From: an uncultured Erythrobacter sp.
GTDB lineage: Bacteria; Pseudomonadota; Alphaproteobacteria; Sphingomonadales; Sphingomonadaceae
Length of the DNA: 64,000 nt
Direction: 5' to 3'
NCBI GenBank assembly: GCA_947502815.1
Contig: CANNBH010000001.1
Location: forward strand, 2,886,818 to 2,950,817
Of this stretch, positions 1 through 8,766 are shown piece after piece. The notes beneath the pieces were generated by a model. The model saw nothing but the letters and a program-made list of their open reading frames with translations, was not told the DNA's origin and made no database searches. Position 1 is the stretch's first letter; the number at the start of each line of letters is the position of its first letter. Both the position numbers and the translations under genes were made by a program.

Positions 1-621
1 TTGGCTTTCCAGCGTATCCCCGATCACATCCAACAACGCGCGAGCATCCTGCGTCAACACGGTCGTGCCAAGCGCAAACATGGAGAAATCGGCATCATCA
101 ACCAGATCGATGCGAATGCCCTCTGGCGCGCGCATCACCCGCACTTGTCTGGCGAGCCGCGACAGGTCTCTGCGGGCGGTGAGCGCCTCGTCGATTTCCT
201 CGCGCAGTTCTTTCATGCGTTCTTCTTGGGATTTACCATCGCCGCCGCCTTCGACCGGACCGCCTTCGGCATCGCGAGGAATGGTGATAGACATGGTGCC
301 GGTTTGACCGGCTGCGTGCGGGTAGTTGTCGACATCGGTCAACGAAGACCCCCCCAACATTCCATCCGAACCGGCGCTTTCTTGGCGCGTTTTGATCAAA
401 GTGGGCGTGAAATAATCGGCGATGCCTTTGCGCTGATTTTCCTCCGTTGCACCAAGCAGCCAGAGCAACAGGAAAAACGCCATCATCGCGGTCACAAAAT
501 CAGCATAAGCAACTTTCCAAGCACCACCATGGTGCCCGTCGCCGCCCGCAATCGTGATCTTCTTAACGATGATCGGTGCTGGAATTTCGCCTGTCGCCGC
601 TGATGCTGCGCCCTCAGTCAT
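1..621 (-). CDS. motB: Flagellar motor stator protein MotB (3' part off the window)
   Basis: This is the MotB half of the MotA/MotB proton-driven stator, anchored in the inner membrane with its C-terminus in the periplasm. Reading the minus strand from ATG at 621 gives a cytoplasmic N-terminus, then the MotB hallmark 'HHGGAWKVAYADFVTAMM' (residues 30-47) followed by FFLLLWLL. Asp41 is the expected proton-binding aspartate. After a roughly 30-residue linker the frame continues to base 1 without a stop, so the OmpA-like peptidoglycan-binding domain is outside the window. The start lies 1 bp after the motA stop, so the two are probably translationally coupled. The family assignment is secure; completeness cannot be judged. 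Confidence 0.93.
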   Translation of the reverse strand, partial: MTEGAASAATGEIPAPIIVKKITIAGGDGHHGGAWKVAYADFVTAMMAFFLLLWLLGATEENQRKGIADYFTPTLIKTRQESAGSDGMLGGSSLTDVDNYPHAAGQTGTMSITIPRDAEGGPVEGGGDGKSQEERMKELREEIDEALTARRDLSRLARQVRVMRAPEGIRIDLVDDADFSMFALGTTVLTQDARALLDVIGDTLESQ

Positions 622-622
622 C

Positions 623-1486
623 TCACCGGCCCCGCATCGTATCAAGCAGGTCGGTCAGTTTCGGACGGTGCGCTGGAGGCAGGCCTGACCGCGCCGCTTC
701 GAGGACCAACGGCTGCGGGTATCCATGCAAGCTGGCAACAATGACTTGCTTAATTGAATGCAGAATTTGCTGATCATGCGTGTTCACTTGCTTCAATCGG
801 CCCGCCATCGGCCCGGCAAACCCATAGGCCAACAGAACGCCCAAAAAGGTACCAACCAAAGCGCCGCCGATCATCTTACCCAGGATGGCAGGTGGTTGAT
901 CGATAGCACCCATCGTTTTGATGATGCCCAAAACCGCCGCAACAATACCCAAAGCGGGAAAAGCATCGGCCAACGATTGGATCGCGTGGCTGGGTTCATC
1001 CATTTCGTGAATTTGGGTCTTGATCGCGTTGTCGATGACATCTTCGACCGCATGGGTATCGAGCGTGCCCGATGACACCACCAGCAAAGTGAGCGGATCG
1101 CAGATCAAATTCACCACCACCTCGTCCGATTGAAGCCGGGGATATTCGCTGAAAATGGCAGAATTTTCAGGCTCCGTCACATGGCTTTCAAGCGCAACGG
1201 CGCCGTCAGAACGGAGCACTTTCATCAGCTTGCTGGCCAGAGCTATGGCGTCGATATGGTCTTCGTCGGTGTATTTGGGGCCTTTGAAAACCTTCCCCAA
1301 ACCGCCACCCAGCAATTTCAGTTCATGCATTGAGTTGCCGATCAAGGTCGCGCCGATCGCCGCGCCGCCGATCATCATCATCTCCAACGGCAAAGCCGAT
1401 AGGATCGGCCCCATAGCGCCGCCCGCGAGGGTGTAGCCGCCAAAAACCATGACGAGCAAAACAACAATACCGATACCGGCAAACAC
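623..1486 (-). CDS. motA: Flagellar motor stator protein MotA
   Basis: MotA forms the proton channel with MotB and transmits torque to the rotor. The 287-residue product has the family's usual length and four hydrophobic segments: residues 1-20, about 33-50, and a C-terminal pair around 'FPALGIVAAVLGIIKTMG' and 'GGALVGTFLGVLLAYGFAGP'. The cytoplasmic loop carries charged helices. The start is GTG at 1486, chosen because GAAGGA lies 7-8 bases upstream; no in-frame ATG is closer. It is the penultimate gene of the flgB-motB operon, 27 bp downstream of flgL. In many alphaproteobacteria motAB lie apart from the rod/hook genes, so the linkage here is noteworthy. Confidence 0.95.
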   Translation of the reverse strand: MFAGIGIVVLLVMVFGGYTLAGGAMGPILSALPLEMMMIGGAAIGATLIGNSMHELKLLGGGLGKVFKGPKYTDEDHIDAIALASKLMKVLRSDGAVALESHVTEPENSAIFSEYPRLQSDEVVVNLICDPLTLLVVSSGTLDTHAVEDVIDNAIKTQIHEMDEPSHAIQSLADAFPALGIVAAVLGIIKTMGAIDQPPAILGKMIGGALVGTFLGVLLAYGFAGPMAGRLKQVNTHDQQILHSIKQVIVASLHGYPQPLVLEAARSGLPPAHRPKLTDLLDTMRGR

Positions 1487-1513
1487 AGGCTCAATCCTTC
1501 CTAGATGCGGGCG

Positions 1514-2434
1514 TTACAGCGCGTTGAACAGGGTCAACGAACTGACGCGGGTAAAGCTGGCTTGGCTCGCTTCGAGCGCGGTCAGCGTTTGTTGCAAGCG
1601 TACAATGATGTCCGCGACATCGGCGTCGCCAATGTCCGAACGCTTCTCTGCCACATCGATGGCTCTGGTCTGTTGATCCTGTTGGATCGATTCCACCCAA
1701 GCGAGGCGCGTGCCGATCACGGTCTGGCTGCGATTGGCATTGTCTAGCGCAGTGTCTATCCCTGCCAGCGCATCTTGAGCTGCCACTGCGGGATCCGCCG
1801 CTGCTCCGCGCAAAGCGGCCGCCAGCCCGGACAGGATCGCAAAATTGCTGCTGGGTGCGCCGTCCAATTCAAATTCGAACAATTGCTCACCGGTGACGCC
1901 GCGCTCCACCTCTGTGCCCGGCGCAACCGGAACGGTGCCGTTTTGGCTGTTGCCGTTGTAAGTCACATCGCCGCTGGCATCGCGCACAAATGCGGGCGAT
2001 CCCGCTGTGCCAGCAAACAACGGCGCGCCGGTGATGGACAGCGTGTTGGACCGTGCGAACATCTCCTCCGCCATCTGCTCCAGCTCTTCCGCAATCGCTT
2101 CGCGCCCGCTTTCGCCAACAGGATCATTCGCCGCGGCAACGGACAATTCGCGCGCGCGCTGTAAAATAGAGACGACGCCTTCGATTTGGTTCGCGGCCTC
2201 AGACAAATCCTGCCCCAATCGCGCCGCGTTTTCCGATTCTGTATCGCCCCGGCGCTCCAATCGGGTGAGCGAGCGCAGACGCGACGCGCCAATCGGATCG
2301 TCAGAGCCGCGTTGGATCCGCTCACCCGTCGCGATTTGGGTTTGAAATCCCTCAACCGCGCCTCTCAAGGCAGCCATCTGGCCGAGCGATCGTTCAAAGA
2401 AGGCACCGGTTGAATTGCTTACAGAACTCATCAT
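1514..2434 (-). CDS. flgL: Flagellar hook-associated protein 3 (FlgL)
   Basis: FlgL is the second hook-filament junction protein, exported by the flagellar type III system. The product (306 aa from ATG at 2434) shows the flagellin-like N-terminal coiled coil with 'IATGERIQRGSDDPIGASRL', which corresponds to the conserved flagellin/FlgL 'G.ri..aSDDpa' segment, and a matching C-terminal helix 'RLQQTLTALEASQASFTRVSSLTLFNAL' region, split here: the tail ends in the usual SLFN/SLTLFN type motif. The start at 2434 is preferred over the upstream in-frame codon at 2452 because GGGAGA precedes it by five bases. It directly follows flgK (14 bp). Confidence 0.93.
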   Translation of the reverse strand: MMSSVSNSTGAFFERSLGQMAALRGAVEGFQTQIATGERIQRGSDDPIGASRLRSLTRLERRGDTESENAARLGQDLSEAANQIEGVVSILQRARELSVAAANDPVGESGREAIAEELEQMAEEMFARSNTLSITGAPLFAGTAGSPAFVRDASGDVTYNGNSQNGTVPVAPGTEVERGVTGEQLFEFELDGAPSSNFAILSGLAAALRGAAADPAVAAQDALAGIDTALDNANRSQTVIGTRLAWVESIQQDQQTRAIDVAEKRSDIGDADVADIIVRLQQTLTALEASQASFTRVSSLTLFNAL

Positions 2435-2448
2435 TGTGTCTCCCGATA

Positions 2449-3807
2449 TCAACGCAGGCCAAGGATCGTATCGAACAGGTCATTGGCGACCTGAATGATG
2501 CGGCTGTTTGCTTCGAACGCTTGTTGTAGGCGGATCAGATTGGCGGCTTCTGTATCCAGATCGACCCCAGTTTCGCTCAGCAATTCCGCTTCCGCGCTGG
2601 AATGGATAATCTCCAACCCTTCGCGGGTTGTATCCAGCCCGGCGATGCGGCTGGAGAGCGCCAGCAGTGACCGATCGATTGATGCAATAGGGCCGTCATC
2701 TGCGCCAAACGCCGCAATCAAATTGCCCAGATTGGCGGTGTCGCGGCTGCCGGCGGGCGATCCAGCAGACGCAAGCGCCAGCCCATCACCATCATCCAGA
2801 GCGAGCGCAATATCGCTCGCACTGCTGCCAGAAAACAGCGGCTGTCCGGTCGTGCCATCAAGCGCCGCACCAGATGCCTGCGCGGCATTAGCCCGGGTGA
2901 TGGTGGCCGCCGCGGCCGCGTCCAATTCGCTTTGGCGCAAGGCGATATCGCTTAATCCCGCCGCGCGGCCCGACATGGCTCCGGTCAAGGGAGTAAACTG
3001 CGTGCCGCCAACATCGAAAGTGGTCGTGCCATCAGACGCGACTGTCGCCGTCACTGTGTTTGCGGTGGTGCCAGAAACCAGTAAGGGCCCCGTTCCAGCC
3101 GCGCTGGGGGGCGAAGTCGTCAAGCGCACTTCTGCTGCGCCAAGTTCGTCAAACTCGGCCGTAATTCCAAACTCATCGGCCAATTCGCGCAGCGCCGCAT
3201 CGCGCGCATCCAGCAGGGACGCGCGTCCGGCGGTCCCTTCGCGCGAATTGACCAGCGCCAAATTGATTTGCGCCAATTCGGAAGCCGTGCCGTTAACGCC
3301 TTCGGAGGCGACCGAAATGTCGTCTTCCACTAGGCTGCGCGCATTGCCAAGGGCGGTGCTGGCAAATTGGAACGTGCTGCTCAATTGGCGCGCGGTTTCC
3401 AGCGCGCCGGTGCGCAAAGCGGGGTCGGTCGGGTCGCTCTCAAGCAGCGTCAGCGACGCTTCAAAATCAACCAACCCTTCGAATATGCCCGAATTTTCAA
3501 GCGCCGTTTCGGCATCCCTCAGGCCCGACAGCTCCGCTTCCGCTCGTGAAAGATCGGATCCGCTGTCGCGTGCTTGCCGCTGGATAAGCTCGCTGTTGAT
3601 CCGTTGCACATCGCCAATGCGGGTGCCGCTGAACGAAGAGCTGGTTTGAAAATCAATCGTCGCGCTGGCGACAAATTCGCTCTGATTGATCGTGCGCCGG
3701 ACGTAATCCGGGTTCGACGCATTGGCGATATTCTGCGCGGTTAGCTCAAGACTGGCGCGCGCTGCTGCGGCGCCGCTTCGGCCGATGGAGATGAGACTTG
3801 TTGGCAT
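2449..3807 (-). CDS. flgK: Flagellar hook-associated protein 1 (FlgK)
   Basis: FlgK is the first junction protein between hook and filament. The 452-residue product starts with the flagellar rod/hook N-terminal motif (ISIGRSGAAAARASLELTAQNIANASNPDY) over residues 6-35 and ends with the matching C-terminal helix containing NLIRLQQAFEANSRIIQVAN. The centre is variable, Ala/Ser/Thr-rich, as usual. The start ATG at 3807 has AAGGGATG seven bases upstream and overlaps the flgJ stop by one base. At 452 aa it is shorter than the about 550 aa of enteric FlgK, in line with the shortened hook parts in this cluster. Confidence 0.94.
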   Translation of the reverse strand: MPTSLISIGRSGAAAARASLELTAQNIANASNPDYVRRTINQSEFVASATIDFQTSSSFSGTRIGDVQRINSELIQRQARDSGSDLSRAEAELSGLRDAETALENSGIFEGLVDFEASLTLLESDPTDPALRTGALETARQLSSTFQFASTALGNARSLVEDDISVASEGVNGTASELAQINLALVNSREGTAGRASLLDARDAALRELADEFGITAEFDELGAAEVRLTTSPPSAAGTGPLLVSGTTANTVTATVASDGTTTFDVGGTQFTPLTGAMSGRAAGLSDIALRQSELDAAAAATITRANAAQASGAALDGTTGQPLFSGSSASDIALALDDGDGLALASAGSPAGSRDTANLGNLIAAFGADDGPIASIDRSLLALSSRIAGLDTTREGLEIIHSSAEAELLSETGVDLDTEAANLIRLQQAFEANSRIIQVANDLFDTILGLR

Positions 3808-4100
3808 TATTCATCCCTTCTGACATCAACAAATTGAGCAAGTTGTTGCTCGATACTCCGGGCAAACCCGAATGCACCGGATGCAGAGGCGACCTCTGCA
3901 AAATGTTCATCGCGCATTTTTTCAAACTGTTTCAGTCCTCCGCCAGTAAGCGGGGCGTCCTCAGAAAAATTGGAAGCACGCGCGCTTTCGAGCATTCGCC
4001 GGATCATGATCGCTTCAAAACCCTCTGCCGCCTTGCGCAATTCCTGACGTTCGGCGCTGATTGGAGAGGGGGCCGGCAATGATGAGATCGGGGCTGTCAT
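3807..4100 (-). CDS. flgJ: FlgJ rod-binding domain protein, without muramidase domain
   Basis: A 97-residue protein matching only the N-terminal rod-binding half of enteric FlgJ: 'LRKAAEGFEAIMIRRMLESA' (residues about 22-41) and 'GGGLKQFEKMRDEHFAE' are the typical rod-capping motifs. The C-terminal glucosaminidase half of E. coli FlgJ is absent. This two-protein arrangement is known in alphaproteobacteria, where a separate transglycosylase opens the wall; a good candidate lies at 13751-14887. ATG at 4100 overlaps the flgI stop (TGATG), implying coupling; a GTG one codon earlier is possible. Confidence 0.9.
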   Translation of the reverse strand: MTAPISSLPAPSPISAERQELRKAAEGFEAIMIRRMLESARASNFSEDAPLTGGGLKQFEKMRDEHFAEVASASGAFGFARSIEQQLAQFVDVRRDE

Positions 4101-5203
4101 CACAGCACCACCATCTCAGCTTGCAGCGCGCCTGCCTGTTTGAGGCTTTCGAGGATCACCACCAGATCGGAAGCGCCCACACCCAGCAGGTTGAGAGCAT
4201 CGACAATCTCGCTGAGATTGGCAGCACCCGGCATTAAGGCGACCCGGTCATCGCGCTGAATCACGCTGATCTCGCTGGCCTCTTCGATGGCGGTTTCACC
4301 ATTTCCGAACGGTGCCGGTTGAACAACGGTTGGGGATTCGTCGATCCGTATAACAAGCTTTCCGTGGCTAATCGCGGCGGGCGCCAGCCGCACCGCTTGG
4401 TTGATCACCACCGTGCCTGTCCGGCTGTTGACGATCACGCGCGCGGCAACCGGCGCGGGGGTCACGGCCAGCATTTCAATCTCTGCCAAAGCGGCAGCGC
4501 GCGCGTCATTGCCAAATGGCAAGGTCAATTCAATGCTTACCCCATCGGCGATCTGGGCCATGCCGGGAAAACGCTGATTAACAGCGTCGCGCACGCGGCT
4601 GGCAGTGAGGAAATCGGCCTGATGCAGGTTGAACCGCAAGCTGGCCTCGCGGTCGAAACCGGTCGCAACCGCGCGTTCAACCGACGCGCCATCGGCGATC
4701 CGGCCCACGGTTGTAATGTTGACGGTCAATTGTGATCCGTCGCGGCCGCTAACCCCCAGTCCGCCCACTGCAACATTGCCCTGAGCCATCGCGTAGATCT
4801 GGCCATCGGCGCCATACAGCGGCGCAAGGATCAAGGCGCCGCCGCGCAATGAACGCGCCTGACCCAAAGTGGAGACAGTGATGTCGATCCGCTGGCCCGG
4901 CTTTGCAAATGCGGGCAGTTCGGCGGTGATGATGACAGCGGCGGCGTTGCGCAAATTGGGGCTGACCCCGGGCGGCAGTTGCAGGCCCAAGCGGCCCGAA
5001 ACGCCGCGCATCGCCTCTGTCACATATTCAAGATTGTCATCGCCGGTCCCCTGAAGGCCAACGACGACACCATAACCGGTAAGCTGGTTTGCCCGCAGCC
5101 CCTCAAACTGGCCAAGGTCGCGGATGCGTTCGGCCGAGGCGCTGGCAGGAACCAGCACAGCGAAAAGCGCCAAAAGGGCGGCAAAGATCGACAGCCCGCG
5201 CAT
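4100..5203 (-). CDS. flgI: Flagellar P-ring protein FlgI
   Basis: FlgI forms the P ring in the peptidoglycan layer around the distal rod. The 367-residue precursor has a Sec signal peptide (residues 1-24, ending ASASA) followed by the canonical 'ERIRDLGQFEGLRANQLTGY' start of the mature protein and 'GVVVGLQGTGDD'. The C-terminus 'LNLLGVGASDLVVILESLKQ' is also typical. Length matches the family. It overlaps flgH (stop TGATG start) and flgJ at its two ends. Export is Sec-dependent and assembly needs the chaperone FlgA, encoded at 12292-12840. Confidence 0.96.
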   Translation of the reverse strand: MRGLSIFAALLALFAVLVPASASAERIRDLGQFEGLRANQLTGYGVVVGLQGTGDDNLEYVTEAMRGVSGRLGLQLPPGVSPNLRNAAAVIITAELPAFAKPGQRIDITVSTLGQARSLRGGALILAPLYGADGQIYAMAQGNVAVGGLGVSGRDGSQLTVNITTVGRIADGASVERAVATGFDREASLRFNLHQADFLTASRVRDAVNQRFPGMAQIADGVSIELTLPFGNDARAAALAEIEMLAVTPAPVAARVIVNSRTGTVVINQAVRLAPAAISHGKLVIRIDESPTVVQPAPFGNGETAIEEASEISVIQRDDRVALMPGAANLSEIVDALNLLGVGASDLVVILESLKQAGALQAEMVVL

Positions 5204-5880
5204 CAGAACGGCGAGACCGCGTTAAAGAAGCGAGAGAGCCATCCGGGACGGCTTGCCTGTTGCACAGCCCCTTGGCCCGTGTAGATCACGCGGGCATTTG
5301 CCACTCTCGATGAAGCGAGCGTGTTGTCGGCATCAATATCGACCAGCCGAATACGGCCAGCAAATTGCACCCACTCATCTCCTTGGCTCAAGGCCATGCG
5401 TTTTTCTCCGACCACTTCGGCGGTGCCATTGGGGTAAATTGCGGCGATTGTGACCGCGACTGTCCCGGTTAGCTGGCTTTGCTGCGCAGCGTTCCCACCT
5501 CCACTGAACGACCCATTGCCGCTGGCATTAAGGGCATTGGGGTTGAGGAAATCGAGCAAGCCGGCAGTGGGCGGGATCAGGGAAAAGCTGCCGCTGCGAT
5601 CGGTGGTGCCGCTGGTGCTTTTCGACGTGCTCGTGCTTTCGACCAGCACAATCGTGACCATATCGCCCAATTGCCGGGCGCGGGTTCCCACCACCAAGGC
5701 GGAATACCCCTGGCTCGCCTGAAAGATGGCACCATTGCTGCTCGGCTGAGCGCCCGGAATGGTCGCCGGCATGGGTGGAGGTGGAGGCGCGGTGAAGCCA
5801 AATTCTCGCTGGGCGCCGCTGCCCATACAACCAGACAGCGCGACGCAAATGATCGCAAGACACACAAGGTTTATTCGCAT
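5203..5880 (-). CDS. flgH: Flagellar L-ring lipoprotein FlgH
   Basis: FlgH forms the outer-membrane L ring. The predicted product (225 aa) begins MRINLVCLAIICVALSGC, a short lipoprotein signal with lipobox LSGC, and later shows 'RARQLGDMVTIVLVES' and 'GNAAQQSQLTG', typical of the family, and ends 'GWLSRFFNAVSPF'. The reading frame is open up to GTG at 5925, which overlaps the flgG stop, but ATG at 5880 is preferred because it gives a normal lipoprotein signal and has GAAGAG six bases upstream. If the upstream GTG is used, the signal peptide is 15 residues longer. Confidence 0.94.
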   Translation of the reverse strand: MRINLVCLAIICVALSGCMGSGAQREFGFTAPPPPPMPATIPGAQPSSNGAIFQASQGYSALVVGTRARQLGDMVTIVLVESTSTSKSTSGTTDRSGSFSLIPPTAGLLDFLNPNALNASGNGSFSGGGNAAQQSQLTGTVAVTIAAIYPNGTAEVVGEKRMALSQGDEWVQFAGRIRLVDIDADNTLASSRVANARVIYTGQGAVQQASRPGWLSRFFNAVSPF

Positions 5881-5921
5881 GGATCGGCTCTTCACAAAAT
5901 AGGAGGTAATGGAGCTGTTCA

Positions 5922-6713
5922 TCACAGCGTTTGGTTGGCGTTGCGCAGCATTTCATCGACAGCGCTGACCATTTTGGAGTTGATCTCATAGGCTCGCTGG
6001 GCCTCGATCATCTCGACCAGCTCCTCGACAACATTAACGTTGGAGCTTTCCAGCATCCCTTGGCGGATGCTGCCTCGGCCCAGCTGTCCAGCTTGCCCAG
6101 ATTCAGCAGCGCCGCTTGCAGCGGTTTCGACAAGGAAGTTGTCGCCAATGGATTGCAGGCCAGCGGGATTGATAAAACTCGCCACTTGCAATTGCCCGAC
6201 CAGAACCGGCGCGGATTGCCCTGGTTGCACCGCGCTCACGGTGCCATCGGGGGCAACCGTAATGCTTTGCGACCCGGAGGGAATCTGAATCGGCGGAGTG
6301 ACGGCATAGCCTTCTGACGTCACCAGATTGCCTTGCGGCGACAGTGTGAAATTGCCCGCGCGAGTGTAGCCGGTTTGCCCGCCGCCCGGCAGCTCAACTT
6401 GGAAGAATCCATCGCCATCCAACGCAAGATCCAGCGTGTTTCCAGTCTGAGTGAGCGTTCCTTGTGAATTGATCCGCGTGGTGCCCTGCACCTGAACCCC
6501 AGTCCCCAAATTGAGGCCAACCGCATAAGCGGTCTGGTTGGTCGATTGCTGTCCGGCAACCCGCTGTTCCTGATAGGCGAGCGTGGCGAAATCGGCGCGA
6601 TCGCGCTTAAATCCCGTGGTGCCAATATTGGCCAGATTGTTGGCGATAACACGCATTCGGGCATCTTGAGCCTCGAGCCCGGTGCGGGCGACGTGAAGGG
6701 CAGATGAGGGCAT
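5922..6713 (-). CDS. flgG: Flagellar distal rod protein FlgG
   Basis: FlgG builds the distal rod. The 263-residue length is that of the family (about 260). The N-terminus has the rod motif 'ARMRVIANNLANIGTTGFKR' (residues 18-37), the middle has 'GDGFFQVELPGG' and 'YTRAGNFTLSPQGNLVTSEG', and the C-terminus has 'SNVNVVEELVEMIEAQRAYE', all characteristic. It is exported by the flagellar type III apparatus without cleavage. Spacing to flgF is 41 bp, the widest gap in the operon apart from flgD-flgE. Confidence 0.96.
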   Translation of the reverse strand: MPSSALHVARTGLEAQDARMRVIANNLANIGTTGFKRDRADFATLAYQEQRVAGQQSTNQTAYAVGLNLGTGVQVQGTTRINSQGTLTQTGNTLDLALDGDGFFQVELPGGGQTGYTRAGNFTLSPQGNLVTSEGYAVTPPIQIPSGSQSITVAPDGTVSAVQPGQSAPVLVGQLQVASFINPAGLQSIGDNFLVETAASGAAESGQAGQLGRGSIRQGMLESSNVNVVEELVEMIEAQRAYEINSKMVSAVDEMLRNANQTL

Positions 6714-6754
6714 TGATTGGGTTCCTTTGTGTCACTTTAGGCCGCGCTTGGCGG

Positions 6755-7498
6755 TCAGTTCATGCCCATCAAACGGCTGCTCGCTTCATCAAGCTGGCTG
6801 GCCGTTTGAATGATCTTGGCTCTCTGTTCGAATGCGCGCTGCGCATCGATCATCTCGACCAAAGTCGCGGCGGTCTGAACATTGGATTGTTCGAGCGCTC
6901 CGGAGGTTAATCGCGCGGTCGGATCGCCGGGCAGAACCCCTCCGCCGGGCACTTCGAGAAAACTATCGAGCCCCTTGTAAAGCGCGCTGCCTTCGGGCGA
7001 GACCAGCTTTATCCGGTCAAGCGGCTGGGCAGCCTCGCCCGGAGCGGCCGGATCTGTGGCCAATAAAGTGCCATCATCGGCAATCGCGATGCGAAAACCC
7101 GCAGGCACCGTAATCGGTGCGCCGCTTTCGCCCAGAACAGCAAGACCTTCGCCATTTTCGAGAACACCCGTTGGGGCAACCCGTAAATCGCCGCGGCGCG
7201 AGTAAATCTCGCCGCCGCCTGGCGCTTGATACGCAATCAGGGCATCACCAGAGAGCGCCACATCAAGCGGCCTGCCGGTGGCATTCACTTCGGCCTTGGT
7301 CATGTCCGCACCGCGAACCTGACCTCGCGCCAATGCGCGCGCCTCGATCGAACCGTCTTGCAGCGTTGCCGGAGTCACGGCGAAAATTTCGCGCCGAAAT
7401 CCGGGCGTTGACGCGTTTGCGAGATTGTTCGCCACCGCCCGTTGCCGATTCATCGCGGCATCCATGCCGGTCAAAGCTGTGTAGATTAAACGGTCCAT
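6755..7498 (-). CDS. flgF: Flagellar proximal rod protein FlgF
   Basis: FlgF is a proximal rod subunit. The product (247 aa) begins 'MDRLIYTALTGMDAAMNRQR' then AVANNLANASTPGFR, the usual FlgF opening, and ends with the rod/hook C-terminal helix (SNVQTAATLVEMIDAQRAFE). The central part has 'YSRRGDLRVAPTGVLENGEG'. It lies between flgE and flgG in the standard order. Confidence 0.95.
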   Translation of the reverse strand: MDRLIYTALTGMDAAMNRQRAVANNLANASTPGFRREIFAVTPATLQDGSIEARALARGQVRGADMTKAEVNATGRPLDVALSGDALIAYQAPGGGEIYSRRGDLRVAPTGVLENGEGLAVLGESGAPITVPAGFRIAIADDGTLLATDPAAPGEAAQPLDRIKLVSPEGSALYKGLDSFLEVPGGGVLPGDPTARLTSGALEQSNVQTAATLVEMIDAQRAFEQRAKIIQTASQLDEASSRLMGMN

Positions 7499-7521
7499 AA
7501 CTCAGGTCCTAACGCGGCGAA

Positions 7522-8334
7522 TTAACGCTGCAGGTTCAACACGGTCTGAGAGATGGCTGTCGCGGTATCGATCGCGCGGGCATTCGCCTGGAAATTGCGC
7601 TGAGCTGTCAGGAGCGAAACCATTTCCTCCGCCAGATCAACATTGGAGCGTTCAAGCGAACCGCTTAAGACTTGGCCGAAATTGCCAATTCCCGGTTCGC
7701 CATATTCAGGGGCACCGGAATCGGCGGTGGCCTCCCATTTGCTTTGACCGATTGGACGCAATCCGCCGGTTGCAGCAAAAGACGCCAGAGCGATCTTTGC
7801 CACCGGTTCATTTGACCCATCTGAATAGGTTGCGCCCACAATCCCGCGCGCATCAATCGAAATGCTCGACAAGGCAGAGCCAGCAGCATTGACCGTAGGG
7901 ACAATCACATTGGCAGGAACGGTGGCAGTCGGATCCCCGTTTGCATCAACCGGAAAGGCTTGCACGAAATTGCCGTTGGCATCCTGCAGTTCGCCAGTTG
8001 CGACCAAATTCAGATTGCCGTTGCGGGTGAATGTGATGTCGCCCGAAATGCCATCAGCGGTGGCGATAAAACCATCGCCATTGATCGCGACGTCGAGCAC
8101 CCGGCCGGTTTGCTCCAATTGCCCAAGGCCAAAGTCCTGCGAAACAGAGGATACCGTCGCGCCAATGCCGGGTGTTTTGCGCGGATCGGATGCTCCGCCC
8201 GTTGCGACCAGATCGGAAAACTGCGCGTTCGATTTCTTAAAACCCGCCGTTTCGGCATTGGCGATGTTGTTGGAGATCACGCGAAGATCGGTTTCTGCAT
8301 TGCGCATACCGCTTAAGGAGGTGAAAAATGACAT
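7522..8334 (-). CDS. flgE: Flagellar hook protein FlgE (short form)
   Basis: The hook subunit, placed directly after flgD as usual. The 270-residue product starts MSFFTSLSGMRNAETDL followed by RVISNNIANAETAGFKKSNA and ends 'SNVDLAEEMVSLLTAQRNFQ' plus ANARAIDTATAISQTVLNLQR. Identification as hook protein rests on these motifs and position. At 270 aa it is much shorter than the 400-residue-plus hook proteins of enterics, so an outer variable domain is missing. A rod protein with similar ends is the alternative, but flgF and flgG are already accounted for. Confidence 0.88.
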   Translation of the reverse strand: MSFFTSLSGMRNAETDLRVISNNIANAETAGFKKSNAQFSDLVATGGASDPRKTPGIGATVSSVSQDFGLGQLEQTGRVLDVAINGDGFIATADGISGDITFTRNGNLNLVATGELQDANGNFVQAFPVDANGDPTATVPANVIVPTVNAAGSALSSISIDARGIVGATYSDGSNEPVAKIALASFAATGGLRPIGQSKWEATADSGAPEYGEPGIGNFGQVLSGSLERSNVDLAEEMVSLLTAQRNFQANARAIDTATAISQTVLNLQR

Positions 8335-8382
8335 GGGATATTCCTTAGATTTGAAAGAAGATGGCGTTTGAGATTGATGGTA

Positions 8383-8763
8383 TCAGGCGATGTCTGTGAT
8401 CGCGGGCAAGGACGTTTCGCCCGTCGCGGCCGCTGCGGCCGCAGCAGCGGCGGCGGTTGCAGCCGTTGCCGCCTCCTGCGCCGCGATCAGAGCGTCCAAC
8501 TTGTCCGCGATGTCATCAAGAGTGGCCTTCGACGCGGTTTCATTTTCAAGCGATGAGAACTGCGCCAATTGCGCCAACATTTGCTCATTGCTTTGTGGCT
8601 CCAACGGGTCTTGATTGGCGAGCTGCGCTGTCATCAGCATCAGAAAATCGGCAGAATCGAGGGCGGCTGCCGCGCTTTCCCGGCTGATCGTCGAAGGTGC
8701 ATTCAACTGGTCAAGAGTGTCCTGTAAAACAGAAGCGCTGTTTGTCGTTGCAGTGATCGTCAT
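8383..8763 (-). CDS. flgD: Flagellar hook-capping protein FlgD, N-terminal domain only
   Basis: FlgD caps the growing hook. The 126-residue product contains the conserved segment 'DFLMLMTAQLANQDPLEPQ' and 'NEQMLAQLAQFSSLE' (residues about 37-72), which defines the FlgD N-terminal region. The Ig-like/Tudor C-terminal part of about 100 residues found in enteric FlgD is missing; instead the protein ends in an Ala-rich tract (about residues 96-114, encoded by a GCN repeat around 8425-8470) and a short tail. The frame is intact with a clean stop, so this looks like a genuinely short form rather than a broken gene. Confidence 0.86.
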   Translation of the reverse strand: MTITATTNSASVLQDTLDQLNAPSTISRESAAAALDSADFLMLMTAQLANQDPLEPQSNEQMLAQLAQFSSLENETASKATLDDIADKLDALIAAQEAATAATAAAAAAAAAATGETSLPAITDIA

Positions 8764-8766
8764 GGC

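Noticed and set aside
1..603. Plus-strand 200-codon frame at the left edge
   Set aside because: It is antisense to motB in the same codon register; the minus strand encodes the MotB motif HHGGAWKVAYADFVTAMM.
2495..3649. Plus-strand frame of about 380 codons
   Set aside because: Antisense shadow of flgK; Ser/Ala-rich without domain features.
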